Shown here piece by piece: positions 25,482 through 33,772 of a stretch of DNA of 63,743 nucleotides. How positions within the stretch are numbered: position 1 is the stretch's first letter; each line of letters begins with the position of its first letter. Position numbers and translations under genes: made by a program. The notes beneath the pieces are model-generated. The model had not been told where the DNA came from. It saw only the letters and a list, made by a program, of their open reading frames with translations, and did not search any database. The stretch comes from Bacteroidales bacterium UBA7569 (GTDB lineage Bacteria > Bacteroidota > Bacteroidia > Bacteroidales > Paludibacteraceae), in contig DLLF01000004.1 of NCBI GenBank assembly GCA_002477945.1, positions 18,448 to 82,190 on the forward strand, in the 5' to 3' direction.

Positions 25482-25513
25482 CAAAGTTACAAAACTTATA
25501 CCAAACGAACAAG
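25482..25513 (-). promoter_or_regulatory. ntpE promoter
   Basis: On the minus strand: CTTG (25510-25513), 20 bp, TAACTTTG (25482-25489). It gives a leader of about 60 nt for the V-ATPase operon. Confidence 0.75.
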
Positions 25514-25679
25514 AAGTTAAGGCATTGAAAATCCTTTCCCTTAATAGTCCATTTTTGTGGTCTATAAGTCTAAAAGAAAAGATATTCTGACAGTTCTTAA
25601 ATACAAGTCTGCCACGATCATCATTGTATGGACAAATAGATTATAACATAAGAATAGGTATATTGTTTTTATTGCCTGC

Positions 25680-26480
25680 CTATGATTGCCTTATCATTAT
25701 AGATAATTTATCATATAAAGAAGGATTATTTAGGGCTTCGCGACGAAGACGGCTGAGTTCTACGAACTCCTGCTCTTTCTCTATTCCTATAAATTTCCGT
25801 CCTAATAGGTTTGCCGCTATGCCTGTTGTACTACTCCCTGCAAACGGGTCAAGGATAGTATCCCCCTCGTCTGTAGAAGCCAAAATGATACGGTACAATA
25901 ACCGTAGAGGTTTCTGTGTAGGGTGCTTGCCACAAGTCTTTTCCCATTTTCCGACAGCGGGCAAACGCCATACATCCGTCATTTGCCGACCTCCATTGAG
26001 TTGCTTCATTACCTCATAGTTGAACTTGTGAGGCACTTTCTCCGATTTGCGCGCCCATATAATAAATTCTGAGGAGAATGTAAAATACCTACAACTCAAG
26101 TTTGGCGGTGGGTCTGATTTCTGCCATGTAACAATGTTCAAAATCTTATACCCTAATTCTTTCAGGCAACGCTGTACTACAAAGATATTATGGTAAGTCC
26201 CAGACACCCATATTGTGCCATCTTCCGTCAGTTTACTTCGACACAAAGAGAGCCATTGATGATTAAACTCATATATATAATCGGGTGTACCACCTTTGTC
26301 CCAATTACCCTTATCCACACAGACCTGCTTGCCGCTCTGCACACTGATGCCACCATTGCTAAGGAAATATGGCGGGTCTGCAAAGATAGTTCGAACAGAG
26401 TTTTCTGATATATCTTCAAGGTGTTGTATACAGTCACCTTGAAGAATGAAAAAATCAGGGTAGGAACTATTTGGTATCAT
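25680..26480 (-). CDS. DNA methyltransferase, beta class (DpnA/M2-like)
   Basis: A 266-residue DNA methyltransferase. DPPY lies at 35-38 and the SAM site DPFAGSST at 211-218, the beta-class order. It resembles the second methylase of DpnII/MboI systems, which can also act on single-stranded GATC DNA. N6-adenine specificity is inferred from the operon. It overlaps the preceding unknown gene by 14 bp and is the last gene of the restriction operon. Confidence 0.85.
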   Translation of the reverse strand: MIPNSSYPDFFILQGDCIQHLEDISENSVRTIFADPPYFLSNGGISVQSGKQVCVDKGNWDKGGTPDYIYEFNHQWLSLCRSKLTEDGTIWVSGTYHNIFVVQRCLKELGYKILNIVTWQKSDPPPNLSCRYFTFSSEFIIWARKSEKVPHKFNYEVMKQLNGGRQMTDVWRLPAVGKWEKTCGKHPTQKPLRLLYRIILASTDEGDTILDPFAGSSTTGIAANLLGRKFIGIEKEQEFVELSRLRREALNNPSLYDKLSIMIRQS

Positions 26481-27009
26481 GATTCAAAGATTCTATTAAC
26501 AATTTATACTCTTCCCATGACATAGAACGTCCTTCACCATTGGGATAATTAACATCTTCTTGTCCCCATATCCATTTATATGCTTTAATTAACTCTTCTG
26601 GTTTTTCTCCACATTTAAAGTTGAGGCTCTGAATTTCGCTAATAAACTCATTGGGTTCCTCACCATTAAAAGTACGTTCTAATAATAGAAGGAGTTGTAA
26701 ACCCTGGTTGCTGTCTGTTTGGCACTTTTTTGTAACATCTTCTAAAATTTGCTTATGTGTGATTTGCCAAAGAGTGTTATCTTGAGGATTGAATATAAAA
26801 ACCATTATGTCCTCTTTTTTAGGATGTCCATATGTAGTTTTTCCTCCTGGTTTTGTAATTACAATTTTTCTTCCATCTATACATGTTTCAACCTCATACC
26901 CACGATATGGTAAATCAATAATAGATTGTGCAAATTGAGTTCGGGGTGCATTTCGGATTGAAAGTTGAGTCAAGTCAATGGAATGTTGGTAAAGGTTTTT
27001 CAATGGCAT
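26467..27009 (-). CDS. Unknown protein inside the GATC restriction operon
   Basis: A 180-residue protein, mostly hydrophilic, with strands in the first half (YRGYEVETCIDGRKIVITK, IMVFIFNPQDNTLWQIT) and helices later (LLLLLERTFNGEEPNEFI). It overlaps the nuclease stop by 10 bp and the second methylase start by 14 bp, so it is part of the system and coupled to it. I recognise no family and no DNA-binding motif. The DNA here is clearly more AT-rich than the dam-like gene. Confidence 0.75.
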   Translation of the reverse strand: MPLKNLYQHSIDLTQLSIRNAPRTQFAQSIIDLPYRGYEVETCIDGRKIVITKPGGKTTYGHPKKEDIMVFIFNPQDNTLWQITHKQILEDVTKKCQTDSNQGLQLLLLLERTFNGEEPNEFISEIQSLNFKCGEKPEELIKAYKWIWGQEDVNYPNGEGRSMSWEEYKLLIESLNHDTK

Positions 27010-27854
27010 GATTTTAGGATTTTTATGAATTGATGAATATTTGTGAGATTGTAGATGCTTGGAATTACAGAAAAGGCTTCCTGCAGTTTATTCTTAGCAG
27101 ATTTCCATCCCTTTCCATCCGTTATCCAAACAAATTCAAAGCCTTGCAGACTATTTATCTTGGGAGCAATATCTGTGTAAGAACGTGCCACCTCATTCAG
27201 TTTGGAACCTCCTCCAGAGTAAAAATTAACCTCTATAAGGTATATCTTTGCATTGGTCTTAGTGACGAAATCAAATACTTTTTGATCCGCGCCTAATGCC
27301 TGCTCCACTTCGGGAAAGGTTTTAGACGAGACTTGACTCTGATACTCAATGCCTGCTTTATCAAACATAGAGACAACAAGGCTCTCTGTTATTTGTCCGC
27401 TTCTATTTTTGCGTGCATTTGTATCAAGTCCCGTTTCTACGCCAAATACATAATCCACAAGATTATGAACCTCGGGCTTTTGAAATACCTTATCTAAACC
27501 TGTCCCCTCAAGAAATTCCATCACTCCATCAACGCTGTTGAACAAAGAATGTATTTTCTTGCACTCACCCAATGCATTTAGGAATAATTTTCCATCGCTT
27601 TCACGAGTGGCAATCAATATGTCCAATACCTCAAACACACGGGAATCCCTACGCCACAAGTCCTCAACGGCAGTCCGTAAATCTGTCTTTCCGAGCAGGT
27701 AGTTGAGCGTATTCAGGCTAATGGCAATATCATTAACATTCCTACCTATTTTAGCAAAGTCACAATAGAAATCCAATGTGGTATTGGTTTCTTTCAGTTG
27801 GGACATGAATTGCGTGAATTGCTCTTGTGTATGTGCTGGCATGGTATTCATCAT
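27000..27854 (-). CDS. Type II restriction endonuclease, DpnII/MboI family
   Basis: A 284-residue endonuclease matching the DpnII family (GATC) in layout: an N-terminal helical region (FCDFAKIGRNVNDIAISLNTLNYL), then VFGVETGLDTNARKNRSGQ and the likely nuclease strand region KIYLIEVNFYSGGGSKLNE. The family cleaves unmethylated GATC. It starts 9 bp after the dam-like gene stop, so the protecting methylase is translated first. Confidence 0.85.
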   Translation of the reverse strand: MMNTMPAHTQEQFTQFMSQLKETNTTLDFYCDFAKIGRNVNDIAISLNTLNYLLGKTDLRTAVEDLWRRDSRVFEVLDILIATRESDGKLFLNALGECKKIHSLFNSVDGVMEFLEGTGLDKVFQKPEVHNLVDYVFGVETGLDTNARKNRSGQITESLVVSMFDKAGIEYQSQVSSKTFPEVEQALGADQKVFDFVTKTNAKIYLIEVNFYSGGGSKLNEVARSYTDIAPKINSLQGFEFVWITDGKGWKSAKNKLQEAFSVIPSIYNLTNIHQFIKILKSCH

Positions 27855-27863
27855 TCTAAAAGG

Positions 27864-28739
27864 TTAAACTGCGTAGTTGCGGACTAAAAGTTCGGTGAGT
27901 TTGCCGCGTTTGGCGGGGTTGGCGTTCACATTGCGTGAGGCAAAGACGCGGGCGATTTGGTATTGCAGATACAAGTCGTCGAAGAAACCATCCTGACAAT
28001 CCGAGTTACTCAACATAAAATGATGCCCCGCCTCCTGAAGTCGGTCGCAAAAGGCTTTGAGACGCTGCTGGGCAAGGTCGTTGAAAGGCTCCTTGGCGTA
28101 GTCGTTGAAACTGCTGGTCGCGCTCAAAGGACGATATGGAGGGTCAAAATAGAAGAACGTATTGCCCTGCGCGTACTGCAAAGTCTGCGTGTAGTCGCCA
28201 GTGAGAATAGTAACATTCTGCAGCAAACGGCTGTCCGCATATATGGTGACGGGGTCGCAAATGGTCGGGGTTTCGTAGCGTCCGAAAGGCACATTGAACA
28301 GCCCCGACTTGTTCACACGGTAGAGACCGTTGAAGCATGTGCGGTTGAGGAAAAAGAAAAGCGTGGTGTTGCGCACGGGCGAGAGTTGCTTGGTGTTGAA
28401 CTCTGCGCGGCGTTGCATATAGAAATCGCGTTTGGATTCCTCAGAATGGAGTGCGTAGTACTCCGCCTGTATCTGTTGGAGCGATGTGACCAGTGCATCG
28501 GGGGTGTCGCGGACGACCTGATAGCAGGTAGTGAGGTCTGCGTTGATGTCGTTGATGACAGCCGCCGTGATGTTCGGGTGCGTCTGCAACATGTGAAAGA
28601 GCATGGCTCCTCCACCTACAAAGGGCTCAATGTAAGTAACGTTCTCCCATTGATCAAAGTCAGCAGGAAGCAAGGCTTCGAGTTGGTCGATGAGTTGGCT
28701 TTTCCCGCCCACCCACTTGACAAATGGTTTTGCTTTCAT
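27864..28739 (-). CDS. Dam-type N6-adenine methyltransferase, alpha class
   Basis: Methylates adenine in GATC and protects the host. The 291-residue protein has the alpha-class order: PFVKWVGGKSQL at 5-16, the SAM site YIEPFVGGGAM and catalytic DPPY at 199-202. It heads the restriction operon, directly behind a strong promoter (28765-28795). The gene is GC-richer than the three genes after it, so it may have come from a different source. Confidence 0.88.
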   Translation of the reverse strand: MKAKPFVKWVGGKSQLIDQLEALLPADFDQWENVTYIEPFVGGGAMLFHMLQTHPNITAAVINDINADLTTCYQVVRDTPDALVTSLQQIQAEYYALHSEESKRDFYMQRRAEFNTKQLSPVRNTTLFFFLNRTCFNGLYRVNKSGLFNVPFGRYETPTICDPVTIYADSRLLQNVTILTGDYTQTLQYAQGNTFFYFDPPYRPLSATSSFNDYAKEPFNDLAQQRLKAFCDRLQEAGHHFMLSNSDCQDGFFDDLYLQYQIARVFASRNVNANPAKRGKLTELLVRNYAV

Positions 28740-28764
28740 TAGTTTATTGTGATTAGTTCGTTTG

Positions 28765-28795
28765 CAAAGGTAGTTATTTTTCTTCTGAATTCAAT
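28765..28795 (-). promoter_or_regulatory. Restriction-modification operon promoter
   Basis: On the minus strand: ATTG (28792-28795), 19 bp, TACCTTTG (28765-28772), a good Bacteroidota promoter, 26 bp before the dam-like ATG at 28739. Confidence 0.8.
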
Positions 28796-28869
28796 ATCTC
28801 TTGTTTAGGACATATATTATTCCTTATTCTAAACAAAGTCTCTCCCTTATAAGAAGAGTTCTTATCGGG

Positions 28870-28920
28870 GAGAGAGTTGAGAGTTGAGAGTTGAGAGTTT
28901 AAGGTTTAAGGGCAGGGTAA
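28870..28920. repeat. 7-nt tandem repeat
   Basis: The unit GAGAGTT repeats four times and runs into two degenerate TAAGGTT-like units, with a purine-rich tail after it. It lies between the CotH gene end and the restriction operon promoter. Confidence 0.75.
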
Positions 28921-28993
28921 TAAGATAATGTGATGTAAGGTAAGATGAGGTGATGAGAGAGGAGGGAGAGGCGAGGGATTGAGGGTGGATTTC

Positions 28994-30481
28994 TTAGAGA
29001 ACAACTTTGAGCAGTTCGCCGTCGGTTGCAATCAGGTAGAGCGCATGCGGGAGGTCGGGGAGAGATACTGTTGTGCCTTGTGCCTGCAATGTCTGCAGTT
29101 TTGCTCCGCCAGCCGAATAGATGGTTATCGTTCTATTTTTTGCAACAGGAAAGCAGAGCGAGTGCGTGGCAGGAGAATAGTAGAACGATTCTGCCATGGT
29201 TTGCCCAATGCCTGTTTCCGCAGGGTAGGGATCTTCCGCTTGGAAGTTTTCGCTCAGGAATGCAACACGTTGATGTATGTACGTCTTGAGATAGTCAACA
29301 TATCCCTGATAGGTATCGTAGAGATTCACCTCACGATAAACCCGTGTGGAGAGTACGTTCCAGCACTCGTAGTTTTTTGTTTGCGAAGCGTTCAGCACGA
29401 CAGCCATACTATCCACATACCGACACAGTTCCTCTTCTACACCGTTTTTAATCCATTGCCGGAGGCACATATTTGACGCATGGCGGAACCATTCGTCTTT
29501 CCAAAGTTGCTGAATCCATGTTTTTGGATTGTGGGCATCCTCACGCATTGTCTTCCTGGTGGCATCGCCCAAACGATTGTCGTTATTGAACGCAATGTCA
29601 TAGTCCCATAGAGGACCGAAGAAGAGATGATTGTTGTCTTTTTTCTTGTAGATGAACGTACTCCAGAAAGCATCCGGATTGCCTACCAACTCAATGGCCA
29701 CATACCACTTTATGAGAGACACGGTGTCCACTACGGCGCGATAGCCTTTCTCCGCATCTTTGAAGTTACTGCTGAAGAGTTTGGTCTCGAATCCTTGTAC
29801 GAAACTCTGTATGTAGCGTGTCTGCTTGGACGAAATCTTCTCAGGGTAATGAATGGTAACCGGCATATCATGGTTGGTAGTGAAATAGTGCGGTTCGGAG
29901 GTAGCCCATCCGTCCACTTCCAAGAAGTAGCCGCCTGTGAGATTATCGGAAGTACTTGCGTCCTGCACCTCCACGGGGACACGGTCTGCCCCAATCTCCA
30001 TGTGATCTGTGATATGGTAGTTTCCTATATACTTGTCGTTGAGATATACATCGGCAAAGGCTGTGGCAGGCGAGAACTCCAATCCAATCCATTCAGAGAG
30101 ATGGAACGCAGTGGCACCGCGCAACATCGACTTGTCCGCATAGTTGGCAATAAACTCCCATGTGGAAGCATTGGCCGGGCAACCCAGGAAGTGAGAGGGA
30201 GTACCCAATTTGATGCTGTATGGTTTCTTGTCCATACGCCATGTGGAATTTCCTCGTCCGCGAATCTGCATAGGCTCATTCGTCATGCAGTTTTCGGGAT
30301 GTGCAGCATCCATGACAGTAATCGTTCCACTTACGTAGGTGTCGTGGTCAATACTTGCTCCGTTGTCGGTATAGAGATACACCGAAGGCAGATTGGTCAG
30401 TTGGGTAGGAGTGGCTGCATCAGTCTTTGGCAGACACAGCAGAATGGTTGCCATAAGCGGCAAAAAAGACAGTTTATTCAT
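28994..30481 (-). CDS. CotH kinase family secreted protein
   Basis: A CotH-type protein kinase domain, 495 residues after a signal peptide (MNKLSFLPLMATILLCLPK). Visible motifs are IRGRGNSTWRMDKKPYSIKL early and FFGPLWDYDIAFNND, the metal-binding and catalytic loop. CotH proteins phosphorylate secreted or surface proteins. The frame starts upstream at 30508, but the ATG at 30481 puts the signal peptide first. It overlaps the paralog upstream by 8 bp. Confidence 0.85.
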   Translation of the reverse strand: MNKLSFLPLMATILLCLPKTDAATPTQLTNLPSVYLYTDNGASIDHDTYVSGTITVMDAAHPENCMTNEPMQIRGRGNSTWRMDKKPYSIKLGTPSHFLGCPANASTWEFIANYADKSMLRGATAFHLSEWIGLEFSPATAFADVYLNDKYIGNYHITDHMEIGADRVPVEVQDASTSDNLTGGYFLEVDGWATSEPHYFTTNHDMPVTIHYPEKISSKQTRYIQSFVQGFETKLFSSNFKDAEKGYRAVVDTVSLIKWYVAIELVGNPDAFWSTFIYKKKDNNHLFFGPLWDYDIAFNNDNRLGDATRKTMREDAHNPKTWIQQLWKDEWFRHASNMCLRQWIKNGVEEELCRYVDSMAVVLNASQTKNYECWNVLSTRVYREVNLYDTYQGYVDYLKTYIHQRVAFLSENFQAEDPYPAETGIGQTMAESFYYSPATHSLCFPVAKNRTITIYSAGGAKLQTLQAQGTTVSLPDLPHALYLIATDGELLKVVL

Positions 30482-31985
30482 ATTGCATAAGTTCATTGCT
30501 GATGGCATCGATACGCTGTTGCAGAAAGTCAGCCATCAAGATTGTATAAGTTTCGTAGTTAATATGTTCCTGTCCCCAACGGATGGCGTTTTCCTCTTGC
30601 GAGTAGCGCAGGATTTCCGCTTGTCCGTAGATGAACTGGTCAAGATTCTGCAAACGGGGAACGTATTCTTTCCATTGTTGGGCATACAAATAGCGGAACA
30701 CAGGATCTTTGAGGAACGATTCGAACAATTTGCTTCCCGCTCCATTTGTATTTCCTGCATGGAACAAGAGATTTTCCGGATAAGTGAAATAGTGGAAATT
30801 GCCTCCTGTGTAACCATACGCCCAATCGAAGTCCCAAGGCGGTCCGAAGTGCAGTAGGTCGTCTTTGTTTGCTCTATGTACAAAGACAGACTTGGGATGG
30901 CACACTTCACCGTTTTTGCATAGTTCGTTCAGCAGCATATAGCGTATAACGGATTCCACGTCCACGATCTGATAATAGTCTGCATACGAGAAGTTGGTTT
31001 TGCAGAGCGCCTTCTCCAAATCGTTCACCATTTCCATGACGTTGTTGAGTCCTTCCTGACTTTCCGGTGCTTTCATCATGATGGGCAGGGAGAACCGGCG
31101 TGAACGTGCTTTGTACAATTCATCGTAGTTGCTGTCAATCTCCGAGAGAAAGCCTCCTGCCAATGTATCTACATTCACTCTGTTTTTCTTGACTTGTACG
31201 GCTTCGGTCAGTACGTAAGAGCCACAATAGCGGTGGTTAATGAAGAGTTCCACCGGTTGTGTGTGGTTGACATAGGGGAAACCCATACGGTTTGCTATTT
31301 CCAAGGCAACGGTGTTGCAAAGCAGGGTAGGGTCGATGGCGTTAGCCAACAGAACCCATGCTTTTGCAGGCTGCATACCGAATAAGCCCGCTTTCTTTTC
31401 CAATTTCAGGCGATAAGGTTTCTTAGGATACCACCACGTGGAGTTTCCCCGCCCGCGTATACCCGCCCGCTGCTGCAAGCAAGGTTTGGCATCTCCAGGC
31501 GTGTAAATCGACACGGAAGACTCGCTGTATTCCGTTTTGCTTGTGATGTCTTTTCCGTTATCGGTCCGGATGTCCAATACCGGCAGTCCCGTGCTTTGCG
31601 GGCACCGGAACTCCACGGAATAGTTGTGTACAAAGTTCCCTTTCCTGATTTGGTAGGTGACAGGGCAAATGGAGAAGTCTTGCGGTGTTACACAAGGGAT
31701 AACCTCCTTCCCTTTCACATAAGCATTTCCGTCGGCAAAAAAAGTGGGTATGAGCGCATGGACAGAGTCAACAAACTGCTGCGTGTGATAGTAGTAGGTT
31801 TGTGTAGCGGAGTCGAACTTGAACTCTATGTCATCATGGAGAAAGGGATTGTCCGCTTTACGAATTACGAAACTTGTGAGCAGTTGTTCTTCCGTCTCCA
31901 TATAGTCCGGCTTCTGCTTTTCGAGTTGGCAAGCAGTAAGCAGCAAGATAATGGCAGTATAGAAGAAAAGACATCGCTTTTTCAT
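30474..31985 (-). CDS. CotH kinase family lipoprotein
   Basis: A paralog of the next gene, 503 residues, with a lipobox (LLTACQLE) that would anchor it in the outer membrane. Kinase motifs: GRGNSTWWYPKKPYRL and FGPPWDFDWAYGYTGG. One copy is exported with a signal peptide and the other is a lipoprotein, so they may act at different places. The reading frame upstream to 32087 is made by a repeat array, not coding. Confidence 0.85.
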   Translation of the reverse strand: MKKRCLFFYTAIILLLTACQLEKQKPDYMETEEQLLTSFVIRKADNPFLHDDIEFKFDSATQTYYYHTQQFVDSVHALIPTFFADGNAYVKGKEVIPCVTPQDFSICPVTYQIRKGNFVHNYSVEFRCPQSTGLPVLDIRTDNGKDITSKTEYSESSVSIYTPGDAKPCLQQRAGIRGRGNSTWWYPKKPYRLKLEKKAGLFGMQPAKAWVLLANAIDPTLLCNTVALEIANRMGFPYVNHTQPVELFINHRYCGSYVLTEAVQVKKNRVNVDTLAGGFLSEIDSNYDELYKARSRRFSLPIMMKAPESQEGLNNVMEMVNDLEKALCKTNFSYADYYQIVDVESVIRYMLLNELCKNGEVCHPKSVFVHRANKDDLLHFGPPWDFDWAYGYTGGNFHYFTYPENLLFHAGNTNGAGSKLFESFLKDPVFRYLYAQQWKEYVPRLQNLDQFIYGQAEILRYSQEENAIRWGQEHINYETYTILMADFLQQRIDAISNELMQYE

Positions 31986-32037
31986 ATTCAGTAGCAACTT
32001 TTCAGTGTTATATAGAGACAAGTAAATTTCCCGATGT

Positions 32038-32081
32038 TCTCTCGATGAGGTGTCGTTCAGGTCTCGTTGAGGTGTCGTCGG
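32038..32081. repeat. 11-nt periodic intergenic array, four units
   Basis: On the plus strand the units are TCTCTCGATGA, GGTGTCGTTCA, GGTCTCGTTGA and GGTGTCGTCGG, the reverse orientation of the CGACCCCTCAA family. Period is exactly 11. Confidence 0.85.
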
Positions 32082-32127
32082 AATCAATACTGCAAACCCC
32101 GCAAAGAAACCAATATGCAGCCTTCAC

Positions 32128-32167
32128 AGAGATACCAAAGCGGAAACACTTCCGCTTCAGTATCTCT
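32128..32167. terminator. Two-step hairpin after the OmpA-domain gene
   Basis: AGAGATAC and GTATCTCT pair over 8 bp, enclosing a CA/CA bulge and a second perfect 8-bp helix AAGCGGAA/TTCCGCTT with loop ACAC. It sits just past the stop of the OmpA-domain gene, so it probably ends transcription, though it has no long T-run. Confidence 0.55.
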
Positions 32168-32173
32168 TTTGTG

Positions 32174-33772
32174 TTACAGAATCACGAACTCCACACGCCG
32201 GTTGTTCTGACGACCTTCTTCGGTGTCGTTGGTACCGATCGGTTCGGTTTGCCCTTTACCGACAGCCTCCACTCTTACGGGTTCTATACCCCGTGCGAGC
32301 AGTTCGTTCCGTACGGAGTTGGCACGACCTTCGGAGAGACGTTGGTTTGCCTCCGCCTTGCCTGTACTATCGGTATGACCTATGATTTGGATACGTACTT
32401 CAGGGTTCTGTTGCATGAATTGTGTCAGATCGTCCAATGCCTGTTCGGAGTCGGGTAAGATTTTGGTCTTGTTGGTTGCAAAGAACAAGTTCTTCAGTAC
32501 CACTTTTGTTCCTTGTTTGGCAGGTTGCAGCAGCAGCCTGACCGTATCGCCCGAGAATACGAAATCTTCGGTATAAGGCAGATAGCCCGTGGATGTGATG
32601 TAGGCATTGTAGGTGTTTGGTATCAATTGTGTCTGGCAAGGAGCAGCCTCCGTGATTTGTTTCTGATAGAGCAGTTCGTCCGCTGCGGAGTATATTTCAA
32701 CTGTTGCAGGAACAGGCTGCATTGTTTTGGCATCCAACACTACGAACACCATTTTCGGTTGCGGTGGTACGGGTTTTGGCTGCGGCTTTGGTTTGGGCCT
32801 GCTCTGTGGCTTGCTTTGCGGATGTGGAGCGGGTTTCTTTTTCTTCACAGGAGGTTGCACCTCATACTGAATGGTAAACTTGGCTCCTACAAACAGCGGG
32901 TTGAGTTTCGGACTTTGAGATGCTACAGCACTTGCAGGCATGGTGACATCTGTTCCTGTCTCGGCAAATGCCAACCATTGCCCGTCTGCTGGCTGATTTC
33001 TGTCGAATTGGTTGCTATTCAGAACTCCGTATTCGGCAAACAGGCTGGCGCGATAGTGCAGGCACTCTTTGAATGTCTTTCTTCTGTTGCGTTGCCCGCG
33101 TTTGCGTTTGGGCTTGTAGGCTAACCATTCGTCAAGATCCATGCCTACTTCAGCCACGAGTGATGTATTGAAGTTGTATGCCAATTTGCCTTTGTTTGCA
33201 GGTTGATAATCCGTGAGATGATGATTGGGCATATCCTCCATGGGATCAATGAACTCCACATCGTTTGCTACAATGGTGAGGTTTGCTTTGTCGCGATAGT
33301 TTCCAAAGACGGGGTAGGAGAACTTCGCACCCGCCAGGAAGAACACCTTGCCAAACTCTCCTCCAAACAGAATGGGAACAGACAGGTTGCCCATGTTCTG
33401 GATGTCGCGATAGCGTTGGAAGTTGTATTGATAGTCCATCGTGGTGTAAGGTTCCAACATAGGACGTACCACGGAGAAATCGTTCAAGCGTGTAGTGGAG
33501 TTGAGGAAATCGAAATCGAGTCCCGTGTTGAAGAGAAAACGTTTATATCGCAGTTCGTAGTTTAAGCCCAATCCTATACCATATCCGCCCAATAGTCGTG
33601 AATCGGGTGTATTATTCAAGATGGCAGCATAGCCAATCTTCGGGCTTATGCCTATTCGGTGGACGGGAACGGTCTTTTGCGGTTCGTTTTTCCCTTTTGT
33701 TTGCGCTGTAGCGGGTTGCAGAAAAACAACTGTTCCCAAGAAAGCCAGAATGTATATACCGATGTGTTTCAT
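32174..33772 (-). CDS. OmpA-domain cell-envelope protein
   Basis: The 532-residue protein has a signal peptide (MKHIGIYILAFLGTVVFLQP). Next comes an outer-membrane beta-barrel-like part, then a Pro/Lys-rich linker (about 280-310) and a C-terminal OmpA peptidoglycan-binding domain. That domain shows LKNLFFATNKTKILPDSEQAL and the IQIIGHTDSTGKAEANQRLS, GRANSVRNELL and NNRRVEFVIL signatures. It is the last gene of the GH43-adhesin operon, so it may anchor those surface proteins to the wall. Confidence 0.9.
   Translation of the reverse strand: MKHIGIYILAFLGTVVFLQPATAQTKGKNEPQKTVPVHRIGISPKIGYAAILNNTPDSRLLGGYGIGLGLNYELRYKRFLFNTGLDFDFLNSTTRLNDFSVVRPMLEPYTTMDYQYNFQRYRDIQNMGNLSVPILFGGEFGKVFFLAGAKFSYPVFGNYRDKANLTIVANDVEFIDPMEDMPNHHLTDYQPANKGKLAYNFNTSLVAEVGMDLDEWLAYKPKRKRGQRNRRKTFKECLHYRASLFAEYGVLNSNQFDRNQPADGQWLAFAETGTDVTMPASAVASQSPKLNPLFVGAKFTIQYEVQPPVKKKKPAPHPQSKPQSRPKPKPQPKPVPPQPKMVFVVLDAKTMQPVPATVEIYSAADELLYQKQITEAAPCQTQLIPNTYNAYITSTGYLPYTEDFVFSGDTVRLLLQPAKQGTKVVLKNLFFATNKTKILPDSEQALDDLTQFMQQNPEVRIQIIGHTDSTGKAEANQRLSEGRANSVRNELLARGIEPVRVEAVGKGQTEPIGTNDTEEGRQNNRRVEFVIL

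Noticed and set aside
28740..28993. Small protein in the gap upstream of the dam-like gene
   Set aside because: Only a 7-nt tandem repeat and purine-rich sequence are present; no coding features.
30482..30508. Longer start for the second CotH kinase
   Set aside because: The extra residues precede a good signal peptide and have no matching family sequence.
31986..32087. N-terminal extension of the first CotH lipoprotein
   Set aside because: The extension is the translated 11-nt array, which lies upstream of the lipoprotein signal.
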